Assembly (NCBI GenBank): GCA_040289295.1
Contig: PSLA01000002.1
Location: forward strand, 1 to 64,000
Direction of reading: 5' to 3'
Length of the DNA stretch: 64,000 bases
Origin: J051 sp040289295
GTDB taxonomy: Bacteria > Armatimonadota > Fimbriimonadia > Fimbriimonadales > ATM1
The translations under genes were made by a program, and so were the position numbers. The notes under the pieces were generated by a model. It saw only the letters and a program-made list of their open reading frames with translations, had not been told where the DNA came from and did no database searches. Positions 8,696 through 16,606 of this stretch are shown here, in pieces (position 1 is the first letter of the stretch; every line of letters starts with the position of its first letter).

Positions 8696-9505
8696 TCATT
8701 TTCCCACATTCTTTAGGAGCATTGCAACGTACTCCGCCACGCCACACTCTTCGTGCGAACCCACAACCACGTCCGCAGCAGCCTTCGCGTCGAGTACGGC
8801 GTTCGCGACTGCGGCGCTGTGCCCCGCCCAGGTGAGCATAGGGACATCGTTCAGATAGTCTCCAATCGCCGCAGTTCGCTCCCTGGGTACGCCCAGCACT
8901 CGCGCGATGGCGGCAAGCCCCGTGCCCTTGTCGCAATCGGGGCAAAGAAACTCCAGGTATTCCGGCTCGGAATACGTCACCACGGCCGAGGCGAAGGGCA
9001 GCGCCTCCGTCGCCCAAAGACGGAGGTCCTCCAAGACATGCGGTTCGCCCACGGCAACCAGCTTGTTTGCCTTTAAGCGAGACAGCTCCGACCATGGCAA
9101 GATTATAGGCACCGAAAGTCGCGCCCGGCGAAGGTACATCTCCGCCAAAGCGGACTCCTCCGCAAAGTGAACCCTGTCGTCGGCGTACACGTTCAAGTGG
9201 ACGCCGCGCTTCCGGCACTCCTCAACCACCTTCTCGACGACCGGCGTCGTCAGACGGTGGTCGACGAGCACCTCCCCGTTATGGACCACAACGAAGGCGC
9301 CGTTGCACGCCACGAGGGGTGTGGGCAGACCCAACTCCTCGGCGAACAGCCGAAGGCTTGAGGCGATTCGCCCGCTTGCGAGCACGATGTGCACTCCCGC
9401 CTCGTTCGCCTGGCGCAGCGCCCGGACGTTCGCCTCGGGAATGCGTCGCTCAGCGTCCACAAGGGTAAAATCAATGTCCACTGCAAGCAGATTGATCGGC
9501 GGCAC
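8696..9505 (-). CDS. HAD-superfamily phosphatase, Cof type
   Basis: About 269 residues. HAD motif I is DIDFTLVD, keeping the nucleophile and acid Asp (DxDxT), although the usual Gly after the second Asp is Phe. Motif II is ASGR, the motif III Lys lies in the cap-core region, and motif IV is GDYLNDVPML, the GDxxNDxxM signature of the Cof/YidA group. These enzymes dephosphorylate small sugar or nucleotide phosphates in the cytoplasm; the substrate cannot be read from sequence. The start is uncertain: GTG at 9505 gives a compact protein; a TTG at 9556 would overlap the ribosome binding site of the divergent gene and has no site of its own. Confidence 0.8.
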   Translation of the reverse strand: MPPINLLAVDIDFTLVDAERRIPEANVRALRQANEAGVHIVLASGRIASSLRLFAEELGLPTPLVACNGAFVVVHNGEVLVDHRLTTPVVEKVVEECRKRGVHLNVYADDRVHFAEESALAEMYLRRARLSVPIILPWSELSRLKANKLVAVGEPHVLEDLRLWATEALPFASAVVTYSEPEYLEFLCPDCDKGTGLAAIARVLGVPRERTAAIGDYLNDVPMLTWAGHSAAVANAVLDAKAAADVVVGSHEECGVAEYVAMLLKNVGK

Positions 9506-9570
9506 TGGGTGCGAGTGTATCCCGGGGCGACAGCCAGGCGTCTGTACGCTTGGCAAGGAGGAACGGAACC

Positions 9571-11043
9571 ATGAACGCGCTGACGCTAATCGCGGTGCTT
9601 GCCGTCTCTGGACAGCAGCCTGCTCAACCTCAGAACTTCGCCTTCAAGTCCACCCTCAAGACGCTCGTCGTCTTCAAGGAGGGCTTTGGGTTCTTCATCC
9701 GCGAAGGCACCGCCCGGGTGGAGAACGGCTGGGCGACAACCAATCTCGTTCCGAAGGCAGCCATCGGGACGTTTTACGTCTACCCCCTGAACGCCACGGA
9801 CCGCGTCGAAATGATCGTCACGACTCCGGAACACATCGTCTCATTTGAGAAACCGGAGCAGCTGCGCACGCTGCTCGCAGACAAGGTCGGCCTTCGCCTG
9901 CGCATCGACACCACCGAAGAGGGCAGCGCGACCGGGGTCCTCGCCAAGGTGCTCGACGACATGGTCTTGCTGCGCACCGACGAGGGTCAATACAGCGCCG
10001 TCGAGTATGCCCGAATCAGCAAAGTGGTGTTGACCGACTTCCCCGTCCGCATCAAGTTCCGAACTGCGAGCCAGAACGCGCAGATGGGAATCGGAGTCGC
10101 GTACATCCAAGCGGGCGTCAGGTGGGAGCCAAGCTACTTGCTCGAGCTCTCGTCCGCCACCGAAGGGCGTCTGACGCTTCGCGGCACGCTGCTTGGCCTG
10201 CCCGAAGAACTGAAGAACGCGGACCTCGTCTTCGTCGTAGGCGCGCCGTCCTTGATGAACGTCGGAGTTGTGGACAGCCTATTGTCCGGTTTTCAGAGCG
10301 GCCCAGCGGGCGCGGTCGCTGACCAGGATCGAGCGAGGAGAGAGCAAGCCTCGAAGTCGGCTGAAGTGCGCACCGGCGGATTCGCAGGCGGCATTTTCGA
10401 AGGTGTACCCGGCGACGAGGCGGCGTCCGATGAGTCCGGCGAACTTCAGTATTACGTGAAGCGAGGCTTCAGCCTCCGCTCGGGCGAGCGTGCCATGACC
10501 GTGATCTTCGAGGCGAACGTTCCCGTGCATCCGTTCTTCGACTGGAACGCCGACCGCGGCGACATGCACTACGTCCTCCGAGTGAGTAACACGACTGGCA
10601 GCCCGTTAACCAGCGCGCCGGTCTTCGTGCTCGACGACGGTAGGCCTGTCGGCCAACCCGTGATGGGCTACACCGCCAAAGGGGACAATACCGAACTCCG
10701 CATGACGCGAGCCATCGGCATCAAAGTGGAGGCGCGCGAGGTCGAAGTCGAGAGAGGCGAACGTGTCGTCCAGGGCGAAGTGGTACAGACTTCGATTACC
10801 CTTCGGGGAACGATGACCATCGAGAACTTTAGAGACAAGCCCGCTGAGGTTCGCATCCGCAAGACCATCAGCGGCCGGATCCTTGAGATGTCGCACGGAG
10901 GCGCGGTGAAGAACACTGTCGTCAACGCCGGCAGCCCCAACCCTTCCAACCAAGTCGAGTGGACGATCAACATCCCCGCAGGGCAGAAGGTCGTCGTCGA
11001 GTACCGCTACGTCAGCGTAGCGGTCACCGGGCGCGCCCGGTAG
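9571..11043 (+). CDS. Secreted DUF4139-like protein
   Basis: 490 residues. A short signal peptide (MNALTLIAVLAVSGQQPAQ) is followed by an all-beta protein. The segment AYIQAGVRWEPSYLLELS and the following LRGTLLGLPEELKNADLVFVVGAP match the DUF4139 pattern (YxxxGxxWxPxYxLxL...NxxGExxxxxxLxLVxG). The C-terminal third is an immunoglobulin-like beta region ending VVVEYRYVSVAVTG. AAGGAGG sits 9 bases before the ATG. The function of the family is unknown. It stands alone between the divergent HAD gene and the convergent FHA gene. Confidence 0.65.
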   Translation: MNALTLIAVLAVSGQQPAQPQNFAFKSTLKTLVVFKEGFGFFIREGTARVENGWATTNLVPKAAIGTFYVYPLNATDRVEMIVTTPEHIVSFEKPEQLRTLLADKVGLRLRIDTTEEGSATGVLAKVLDDMVLLRTDEGQYSAVEYARISKVVLTDFPVRIKFRTASQNAQMGIGVAYIQAGVRWEPSYLLELSSATEGRLTLRGTLLGLPEELKNADLVFVVGAPSLMNVGVVDSLLSGFQSGPAGAVADQDRARREQASKSAEVRTGGFAGGIFEGVPGDEAASDESGELQYYVKRGFSLRSGERAMTVIFEANVPVHPFFDWNADRGDMHYVLRVSNTTGSPLTSAPVFVLDDGRPVGQPVMGYTAKGDNTELRMTRAIGIKVEAREVEVERGERVVQGEVVQTSITLRGTMTIENFRDKPAEVRIRKTISGRILEMSHGGAVKNTVVNAGSPNPSNQVEWTINIPAGQKVVVEYRYVSVAVTGRAR

Positions 11044-11068
11044 AGCGGACGCGGCGCCTAGGAAAGCT

Positions 11069-11626
11069 CTATCGTTCGTCCAACTCGGTCTCGGCAACCT
11101 GTGTTCCGCCGCCGACCTCAGTGCGGAACAGCAAGCGCGCAGTACCGAACGCAACCGTGGCGCCGTCCTCGATGCGCGTAGGCTCCTCGATGCGGCGGAA
11201 GTCGTCGCCTTCCAAAACAAAGGTGCCGTTGCTCGAGCCGAGGTCCTCAAGAACCCAGCCGCCGTTCTGGAACGAGATGCGCGCGTGCCTCCGAGAGACG
11301 AAGGATCCTTCGTCAAGGCCGCCTAAGTCAACGTCAATCGGCCCTACTGAGGGGTCGAACCGGCCGATAACGGCGGAGTCGCAGAATGCAAAGACGTCGC
11401 CGGTCTCCGCCCCGCCTCGAATGAGGCGAAGGCTCGCGCACTGTCCAGCCTGGGGCTCGCCTCCCTCCCGCCTCTCAGCGGGAGCGTCGCCACCTTGCTC
11501 TTCATCCGGGTGCCGCTCATCCACCGGCTCGGCGGAGAGCTGCGCCTCAACGTCCGCCCCACCGGTTTCGTCTGGGGCGTACACTCGGCAGAGGAACCTT
11601 GAGTTCGAGAGTCTTGTCCACAACAT
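11069..11626 (-). CDS. FHA-domain protein
   Basis: 185 residues. The C-terminal ~95 residues form a forkhead-associated domain: VIGRFDPS, SFVSRRHARISF and LEDLGSSNGTFV carry the conserved Gly-Arg, Ser-Arg-x-His and SSNGT residues that bind phosphothreonine peptides. The first ~70 residues are acidic and low-complexity (DERHPDEEQGGDAP). The start at 11626 is chosen for an AGAGGTGA site 7 bases upstream; a longer frame exists but lacks one. No Ser/Thr kinase or phosphatase lies beside it, so its partner must be elsewhere. Confidence 0.82.
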   Translation of the reverse strand: MLWTRLSNSRFLCRVYAPDETGGADVEAQLSAEPVDERHPDEEQGGDAPAERREGGEPQAGQCASLRLIRGGAETGDVFAFCDSAVIGRFDPSVGPIDVDLGGLDEGSFVSRRHARISFQNGGWVLEDLGSSNGTFVLEGDDFRRIEEPTRIEDGATVAFGTARLLFRTEVGGGTQVAETELDER

Positions 11627-11802
11627 CACGGCGTCACCTCTTGACCGCAGTTTACCAAGCGCCCGCGATCGGCGTCGGGGCCGCAGCCGAGCCCAGTAAG
11701 GTTTTTGACAAGCCACCCTTAGCAGTGTCGGCGGCAGGAGCGTTTCTGCCATAATAAAACGTAGAACAACGGGGTGGCAGCGCCGCCCCGCAAGGAACGA
11801 TC

Positions 11803-12225
11803 ATGGCTATCAACGAAGACATCCAACAGAGAATTACGCTGACCGAGCGCGCTGCCCAGGAGATAAAGGCGCTTTTCGAAGAGCAGGGCAAGCCCGACGC
11901 CGCCCTGCGCGTCTGGGTCGCCGGAGGCGGCTGCTCCGGCCTGCAGTACGGGATGGCGATTGACGACGCCGCCCCCGAAGCGGACGACGTTACGCTCTCC
12001 GACCAGGGGGTTACCATCTATGTGGATAACCTCAGCCTGAAGTACATGACCGGCTCGGTCGTGGACTTCGTGGAGGACGTACTCGGCGGCGGTTTCAAGA
12101 TCGAGAACCCGAACGCCGTTCGCTCCTGTGGATGCGGTAGTTCCTTCTCCACCGACGACGAAACCATTGATGGATTGGATACGACGATGGGCGGCGGCTG
12201 CGGCTCCTGCGGCTGCGGCAGCTAA
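11803..12225 (+). CDS. erpA: Fe-S cluster carrier of the IscA/ErpA (HesB) family, with Cys-rich tail
   Basis: 140 residues. A-type carriers hold and deliver [2Fe-2S] or [4Fe-4S] clusters to apoproteins. The three family cysteines are present: C44 in GGGCSGLQYG and C109/C111 in SCGCGSSF. The protein does not stop there as most homologues do. About 25 further residues follow, ending GGGCGSCGCGS with three more cysteines (133, 136, 138), perhaps a second metal site. AAGGAAC precedes the ATG. No isc or suf genes are adjacent, so this is probably a stand-alone carrier; the symbol is by family similarity. Confidence 0.85.
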   Translation: MAINEDIQQRITLTERAAQEIKALFEEQGKPDAALRVWVAGGGCSGLQYGMAIDDAAPEADDVTLSDQGVTIYVDNLSLKYMTGSVVDFVEDVLGGGFKIENPNAVRSCGCGSSFSTDDETIDGLDTTMGGGCGSCGCGS

Positions 12226-12335
12226 GCGATGAGGATACGGCGGTCAGGCAACCAGTAACACCAGGGAGCGTGGGCGTCCCCGCGAACAGCCCTACGCTCG
12301 AAACGGCCCTAACCGCGGTACTCTAGCCGCGCTAC

Positions 12336-12371
12336 GGCTCGCGAGACGCTCGCCCTCCCTTGGTTCGGCGT
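12336..12371. repeat. Intergenic repeat, copy 1
   Basis: A 25-base block at 12336-12360 is identical to 47061-47085. It is followed by TTCGGCGT in both copies at slightly different spacing. It lies in the 315-base gap 12226-12540, which otherwise shows only GC-rich sequence with no gene or clear terminator. Confidence 0.6.
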
Positions 12372-12540
12372 GCTCCGCGGAGAAGCATTCAATATCTCAT
12401 TGCTCGACTCTCGTCTGGGCGCGCCCCCCGGGCGGCACTCAAGAGCCTGAAGCTCGGGCCCCAGCCTAAGCCGGCTTGGGTAGTCTGCGCCGCAGGGTCT
12501 GCGCGCACCGCGCCAGGCCTGTTTTCTGGGCGATGGGAAC

Positions 12541-13704
12541 ATGATGGCATACACTTACGCGATTCTTGGCAGCGGCATGCAGGGCACGGCTGCCGCATAC
12601 GACCTCGCCAAGCACGGCGATGCAGCCCGAATCCTGATGGGCGACCGAGACCTTGCCTGTGCAGAGAGAAACGCGGCGCGGGTCAACACGCTCGTTGGCA
12701 AAGCGGTTTGCGAACCGGTGTTCGTTGACGCCCTTGTAGAGACGTCTTTACGACAGTTCCTGTCGCCAGTTGACGTCGTCCTCTCCTGCGTTCCCTACTG
12801 GATGCACCCGCTGGTGGCTCCCATCGCCATCAACACAGCGACCAGCATGGTGGACATGGGAGGGGACACGGAGGTTACATTCAAAACGTTGGCGCTCGAC
12901 GAAGCCGCCAAGGCGGCAAAGGTTTCTATTGTTCCCGACACTGGGTTAGCTCCCGGGCTGGTAAATAGCCTCGCTACGCACCTCATGGCGCGATTTGACG
13001 AGGTGCTCGATGTAAGGTTATATTGCGGGGGGCTACCGCAGAACCCCAAGCCGCCCTTCAATTACAAGCTCGTGTTCAACATCGAGGGCCTGGTGGCAGA
13101 GTACACCGACCCCGCCTTCGCCGTTCGTGACTATAAGCTCGCACGACCAGACGCTCTGAGCGACCTTGAGCCGCTCCAGTGGGAGGGCCTCGGCGAGATG
13201 GAAGCGTTCGTCACCAGCGGAGGCACCAGCACCGCACCACTTACCTTCGAGGGCAAGGTACGCACCTATGAGTACAAGACCATCCGTTTCCCGGGGCACT
13301 GCGAGAAGATGCGCCTCTTCAGCGATTGCGGATTCTGGAGCCAAGAGCCCATTGAGGTTGATGGGCACAAGGTGCGACCACGTGAGCTTTGGCACCGCAT
13401 CATGGCGGAGCGCCTGAGGGACGACGAGGACAAGGACCAGGTGCTCGTACGTGCCGTCGTTACCGGCAAGAAGGACGGCAAGGAGCGCGAAGCCAAGATC
13501 GAAATCCACGATCAGCACGACGATGCGACCGGGTTCTCAGCGATGGAGCGCATGACCGGCTTTCCCACCGCCATCATCGCCGCCGAGGTCGCGCGTGGAG
13601 CGGTCGATCGGGGGTGCATCCGCTACGAACTCGCCGTTCCCGGCGAGCGGGTCGTCGACGGGCTCCGCGAACGCGGCATCGCGATGCGCGAGTCCAAGGG
13701 TTAG
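12541..13704 (+). CDS. Saccharopine dehydrogenase-family oxidoreductase
   Basis: 387 residues. The N-terminal Rossmann motif YAILGSGMQGTAAAYDLAKH binds NAD(P). The central VVLSCVPYWMHPLVAPIAIN and TGLAPGLVNSLATHLM segments are typical of the saccharopine dehydrogenase / lysine dehydrogenase family, and a large C-terminal alpha/beta domain follows with PPFNYKLVFNIEGLV. Members catalyse reversible amine oxidation in lysine or related amino acid metabolism; L-lysine 6-dehydrogenase-like activity is possible but not decidable here. A GGGA site precedes a doubled ATG. It is convergent with the creatininase-type gene. Confidence 0.8.
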   Translation: MMAYTYAILGSGMQGTAAAYDLAKHGDAARILMGDRDLACAERNAARVNTLVGKAVCEPVFVDALVETSLRQFLSPVDVVLSCVPYWMHPLVAPIAINTATSMVDMGGDTEVTFKTLALDEAAKAAKVSIVPDTGLAPGLVNSLATHLMARFDEVLDVRLYCGGLPQNPKPPFNYKLVFNIEGLVAEYTDPAFAVRDYKLARPDALSDLEPLQWEGLGEMEAFVTSGGTSTAPLTFEGKVRTYEYKTIRFPGHCEKMRLFSDCGFWSQEPIEVDGHKVRPRELWHRIMAERLRDDEDKDQVLVRAVVTGKKDGKEREAKIEIHDQHDDATGFSAMERMTGFPTAIIAAEVARGAVDRGCIRYELAVPGERVVDGLRERGIAMRESKG

Positions 13705-13712
13705 AGCCAGAT

Positions 13713-14474
13713 CTACGTCTTCGGCGAGACCATCGCGTAGCCCGCCGCCACGTGGAGCAAGGCGTTCACCACTCCCTGCACCGCCGCCTCGATGAGAACT
13801 GCTCCGGTTTCCGGCGTCGCGAGCGTCGCATAGCCAAAGGATCCCTCCTCTGTAATCTCGTCGAACGGTTGAATGAACTTCACTCCATCATCGGCAGGTG
13901 GCTCCATTACCAGCCCATCATCCCGCAGCCGCTCCTGGCGCACGAGATGAGGGAACAGGTGCATCATCATGCTCGTCTCCGCTTCGCAGGCATGCCGAAT
14001 GCCCTTGATTGGACCCTTGAGGTGCTCGTCGAGGATCTGCTGCGGGATGAGGGAGAAGTACCCGCAGTGGGCGAGCACATGGTTCGGATAGCGACGCTTC
14101 AACTCGCGGAGCGCGATGCTGTTCGGCTCGGTGTTGCCTCCGTGGCCGTTGATGATAAGAAACTTCCTGAATCCGTGAGCGGAGGCGCAGTCAACAACGT
14201 CGTAGAGCACCCGCATGTACGTGTCAGCGTTCGCAGTGAGCGTTCCCGCCATCGCGAGGTGGTGGGCGCTGCAGCCGAGCCAGATGCCTGGAAAGAGGAT
14301 CGCCTCTTCAGGACATCTGTACTCGGCTCTCTCGGCAACGCTCGTGGAAAGGAGGGAGTCCGTGAACAGAGGGAGATGAGGTCCATGCTGCTCAAGGCTG
14401 CCCGTAGGAAGAAGACAAACAGCGTTGCGGTTGAAGTCCCGCACTTCTTGCCAGGTCGCGTGTGTGAGCACCAT
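13713..14474 (-). CDS. Creatininase-family amidohydrolase
   Basis: 253 residues. Family metal and active-site motifs are visible: LPTGSLEQHGPHLPLFTD (Glu, His and Asp ligands), INGHGGNTEPN, and HACEAETSMMMHLFP, the counterpart of HAGExETS. Related enzymes hydrolyse creatinine or cyclic amides, or act in cofactor side-chain pathways such as MftE and FAPy deformylase; nothing here picks one. It begins one base after the dnaA stop, so it is probably cotranscribed with dnaA, an unusual partner. Confidence 0.83.
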   Translation of the reverse strand: MVLTHATWQEVRDFNRNAVCLLPTGSLEQHGPHLPLFTDSLLSTSVAERAEYRCPEEAILFPGIWLGCSAHHLAMAGTLTANADTYMRVLYDVVDCASAHGFRKFLIINGHGGNTEPNSIALRELKRRYPNHVLAHCGYFSLIPQQILDEHLKGPIKGIRHACEAETSMMMHLFPHLVRQERLRDDGLVMEPPADDGVKFIQPFDEITEEGSFGYATLATPETGAVLIEAAVQGVVNALLHVAAGYAMVSPKT

Positions 14475-14475
14475 A

Positions 14476-15816
14476 TCAGTCCAACCCCAATTCGCGACGG
14501 ATGCACTTCACGTCATTGACAAGGTCGCGGTCGGTCTTCATTTGCGCCTTCACCTTCTCGACGGCATGAAGCACGCTGCTGTGGTGCCTTCCAAAGCGGA
14601 GACCGATACCCGCCAAGGACTCGCCGGCCTGTTCGCGCAAGAGGAACATCGCCACATGCCGGGCGCGAACGAGGCTCTTCACTCGGCTTCCACCAAGAAG
14701 TGCGCCCCGCGATGTGCCGAAGTATCCGCAGCAAGCGTCCATGATCTGGTCGCACGACACCCTAAGTGACTCCACTTCCTCGCCGAAGTGGCTGCTTAGG
14801 ACCGAGCGGGCGAGGCCAACGTCGATCGGTCGGCCCGATATGCTAGCGACGGCGACGACGCGGTTGAACGCGCCAATGAGCGACCTCACGTTTGCAGGGA
14901 CGTGCGTTGCGACCCACTCCGTGACCTCGGGAGGACATTCAACCCCTTCCCGCAGCGCAATTGCCTGCAGGATACGGATCCGAGTGTCCGTCTCAGGCGG
15001 CATGACGTCGGCGAGCAGGCCGCCCTCGAAGCGGGAGCGCATCCGCTCGTCCATCTCGTACAGGGCACGCGGCGGCCGATCGGCAGCAATCACAATCTGG
15101 CGACCGTCGCGGTGCAGGTCGTTGAAGGCGTGGAAGACCTCCTCCTGGGTCTTGTCCCTCTTGGCGATGAACTGGATGTCGTCGAGTAGCCAGACGTGCA
15201 CCGCCCGCGTCTTCGAGCGCCAGGGCTGGATGCGGCCGTGTTGCAGCGCGGCGACGAACTCCTCGCTGAACTCCTGCGCCGTCATGTATCGAACCACGAG
15301 CGTCGGATGAACCCGGCGAACCTCGTTCTGGATGGCGCGTAAAAGGTGCGTCTTGCCAAGCCCCGAGGCGCCGTAGATGAATAGAGGGTTATACCGCTCG
15401 CCCGGCTCGAGAGCCACCCGTCTCGCGGCATTGAAGGCGAGTTCGTTGCTTCGCCCAACCACGAAGTTCTCGAACGTCTCAGCCGGCACGCGAGCCTCAG
15501 CTACCTCGCGTGGAAACGGCACCTTCACCGCAGGAGCAGGTCTTTCCACAGGGACCGAGATGAACTCGATCGAAATATGCCTCCCGGCGCACTCGTCGAA
15601 CAACTCCTGCAAAAGCGGCACGATATTTTGGCGCTTCAGCCCTTCTATCACAAAATTGCTTCCTTTCAAGACGAGCCGATCCGGCGCACGCACTTCGAGT
15701 GCAAGAGGCGCGATGAAAGTTGTATGTTTCGCCCGTGGCAGGCGTGTGGACAACTTATCGCTAACGCGCTTCCAAAGATCTTGATAGTCTCCGTCAAAAC
15801 TGAGTTGCTCCGGCAT
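14476..15816 (-). CDS. dnaA: Chromosomal replication initiator DnaA
   Basis: 446 residues. AAA+ initiator that binds DnaA boxes and opens the origin. Domain I about 1-85, a short proline-rich linker, then the AAA+ core with Walker A GASGLGKT (149-156) and Walker B VWLLDDIQFI. The C-terminal helix-turn-helix ends with the DnaA signature region LAGIGLRFGRHHSSVLHAVEKV. Unlike many genomes, dnaN, recF and gyrB are not next to it, and the flanking spacers contain no cluster of 9-mer DnaA boxes, so the origin is probably elsewhere. One box-like TGTGGACAA lies inside the gene at 15745-15753. Confidence 0.96.
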   Translation of the reverse strand: MPEQLSFDGDYQDLWKRVSDKLSTRLPRAKHTTFIAPLALEVRAPDRLVLKGSNFVIEGLKRQNIVPLLQELFDECAGRHISIEFISVPVERPAPAVKVPFPREVAEARVPAETFENFVVGRSNELAFNAARRVALEPGERYNPLFIYGASGLGKTHLLRAIQNEVRRVHPTLVVRYMTAQEFSEEFVAALQHGRIQPWRSKTRAVHVWLLDDIQFIAKRDKTQEEVFHAFNDLHRDGRQIVIAADRPPRALYEMDERMRSRFEGGLLADVMPPETDTRIRILQAIALREGVECPPEVTEWVATHVPANVRSLIGAFNRVVAVASISGRPIDVGLARSVLSSHFGEEVESLRVSCDQIMDACCGYFGTSRGALLGGSRVKSLVRARHVAMFLLREQAGESLAGIGLRFGRHHSSVLHAVEKVKAQMKTDRDLVNDVKCIRRELGLD

Positions 15817-15958
15817 AGAGTCCCCACCAGGACGAAAGGGGCGCCCATTATGGCAAACGCGGTCGCCGTGTCAAAGTGGACGCAGACAGACTGATTCGAC
15901 GCAACCGCGCCCACTCCTGCTGCGACTGCGCAATTCTTTGCGAGTATCCTCTCAGCCG

Positions 15959-16606
15959 ATGTGCCGGTCGATGATTGTGCTCGCAGGAGAGTCGTTCTTG
16001 GACGACGACGTTCGCGCCTTCGCGGAGGGTGACGTGCGCGTTATTGCAGCCGATGGCGGCGCCAGGACGCTGCTGTCCCTGGGCATTCAGCCCCACGTCG
16101 TCATCGGAGACTTCGACAGCCTAAACGACTCCACCCGCGCTGCATTGACCACGGTTGAGGTCCTTCATGACCCCGATCAAGATACCACCGACTTCGAAAA
16201 GGCGCTCGATCACGCCGTGCGGAAACTCGGCGCAAGACGCGTCGCCGTCCTCGGTGCGGAGGGCGACGAACCCGACCACTTGCTAGCCGCCCTGAGCGCG
16301 GCGCTCGCGAAGTCGGAGCATGCGGATATCCGGTTTGTCCTCCGCCGGAGCATGGTCCACGTCGTGCGAGGCCCCTTAGAGCGTGTGTTTGGCACCTTCC
16401 CTGGGGCGCGGGTGTCTCTCATTCCACTGGTGCCGACCGATGTGCGCCAGACGGACGGGTTGCAGTGGAACATTGCCAACACGCATCTCAGCCTGGGACA
16501 CATCGTTAGCATCTCCAACCGTGCAGTAAAAGACAGTTTCGCCCTCAGCCTCGGCGCCGGGGCGCTTGCCGTCTTCGTCGAGAGGCGGGATGAGCCGCCG
16601 TGGTAA
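15959..16606 (+). CDS. Thiamine pyrophosphokinase
   Basis: 215 residues. Transfers pyrophosphate from ATP to thiamine to make the cofactor TPP. Visible motifs are VIAADGGARTLLSLGIQPHVVIGDFDS (substrate and Mg-binding GDFDS) and HDPDQDTTDFEKALDHA (the DQDxTDFEKAL signature). ALSLGAGALAVFVE forms the C-terminal beta barrel strand. Start chosen at the ATG at 15959; a second ATG lies 12 bases later, and neither has a ribosome binding site. A weak TATCCT sits 8 bases upstream, compatible with a leaderless mRNA. The stop overlaps the GTG of the transporter, suggesting cotranscription and perhaps a thiamine-related substrate for it. Confidence 0.88.
   Translation: MCRSMIVLAGESFLDDDVRAFAEGDVRVIAADGGARTLLSLGIQPHVVIGDFDSLNDSTRAALTTVEVLHDPDQDTTDFEKALDHAVRKLGARRVAVLGAEGDEPDHLLAALSAALAKSEHADIRFVLRRSMVHVVRGPLERVFGTFPGARVSLIPLVPTDVRQTDGLQWNIANTHLSLGHIVSISNRAVKDSFALSLGAGALAVFVERRDEPPW

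Noticed and set aside
11705..11755. TTGACA at 11705-11710 with CATAAT at 11750-11755 as one promoter
   Set aside because: The spacer is 39 bases, far too long. The CATAAT may act alone.
13389..14519. Long plus-strand open frame opposite the creatininase-type gene
   Set aside because: No family motifs and Arg/Ser-rich composition; it is an antisense shadow of a gene with clear active-site motifs.
11614..15753. DnaA-box-like 9-mers at 11614-11622 (TTGTCCACA), 12021-12029 (TGTGGATAA) and 15745-15753 (TGTGGACAA) as an origin
   Set aside because: Three isolated boxes inside genes, spread over 4 kb, with no AT-rich region or cluster.
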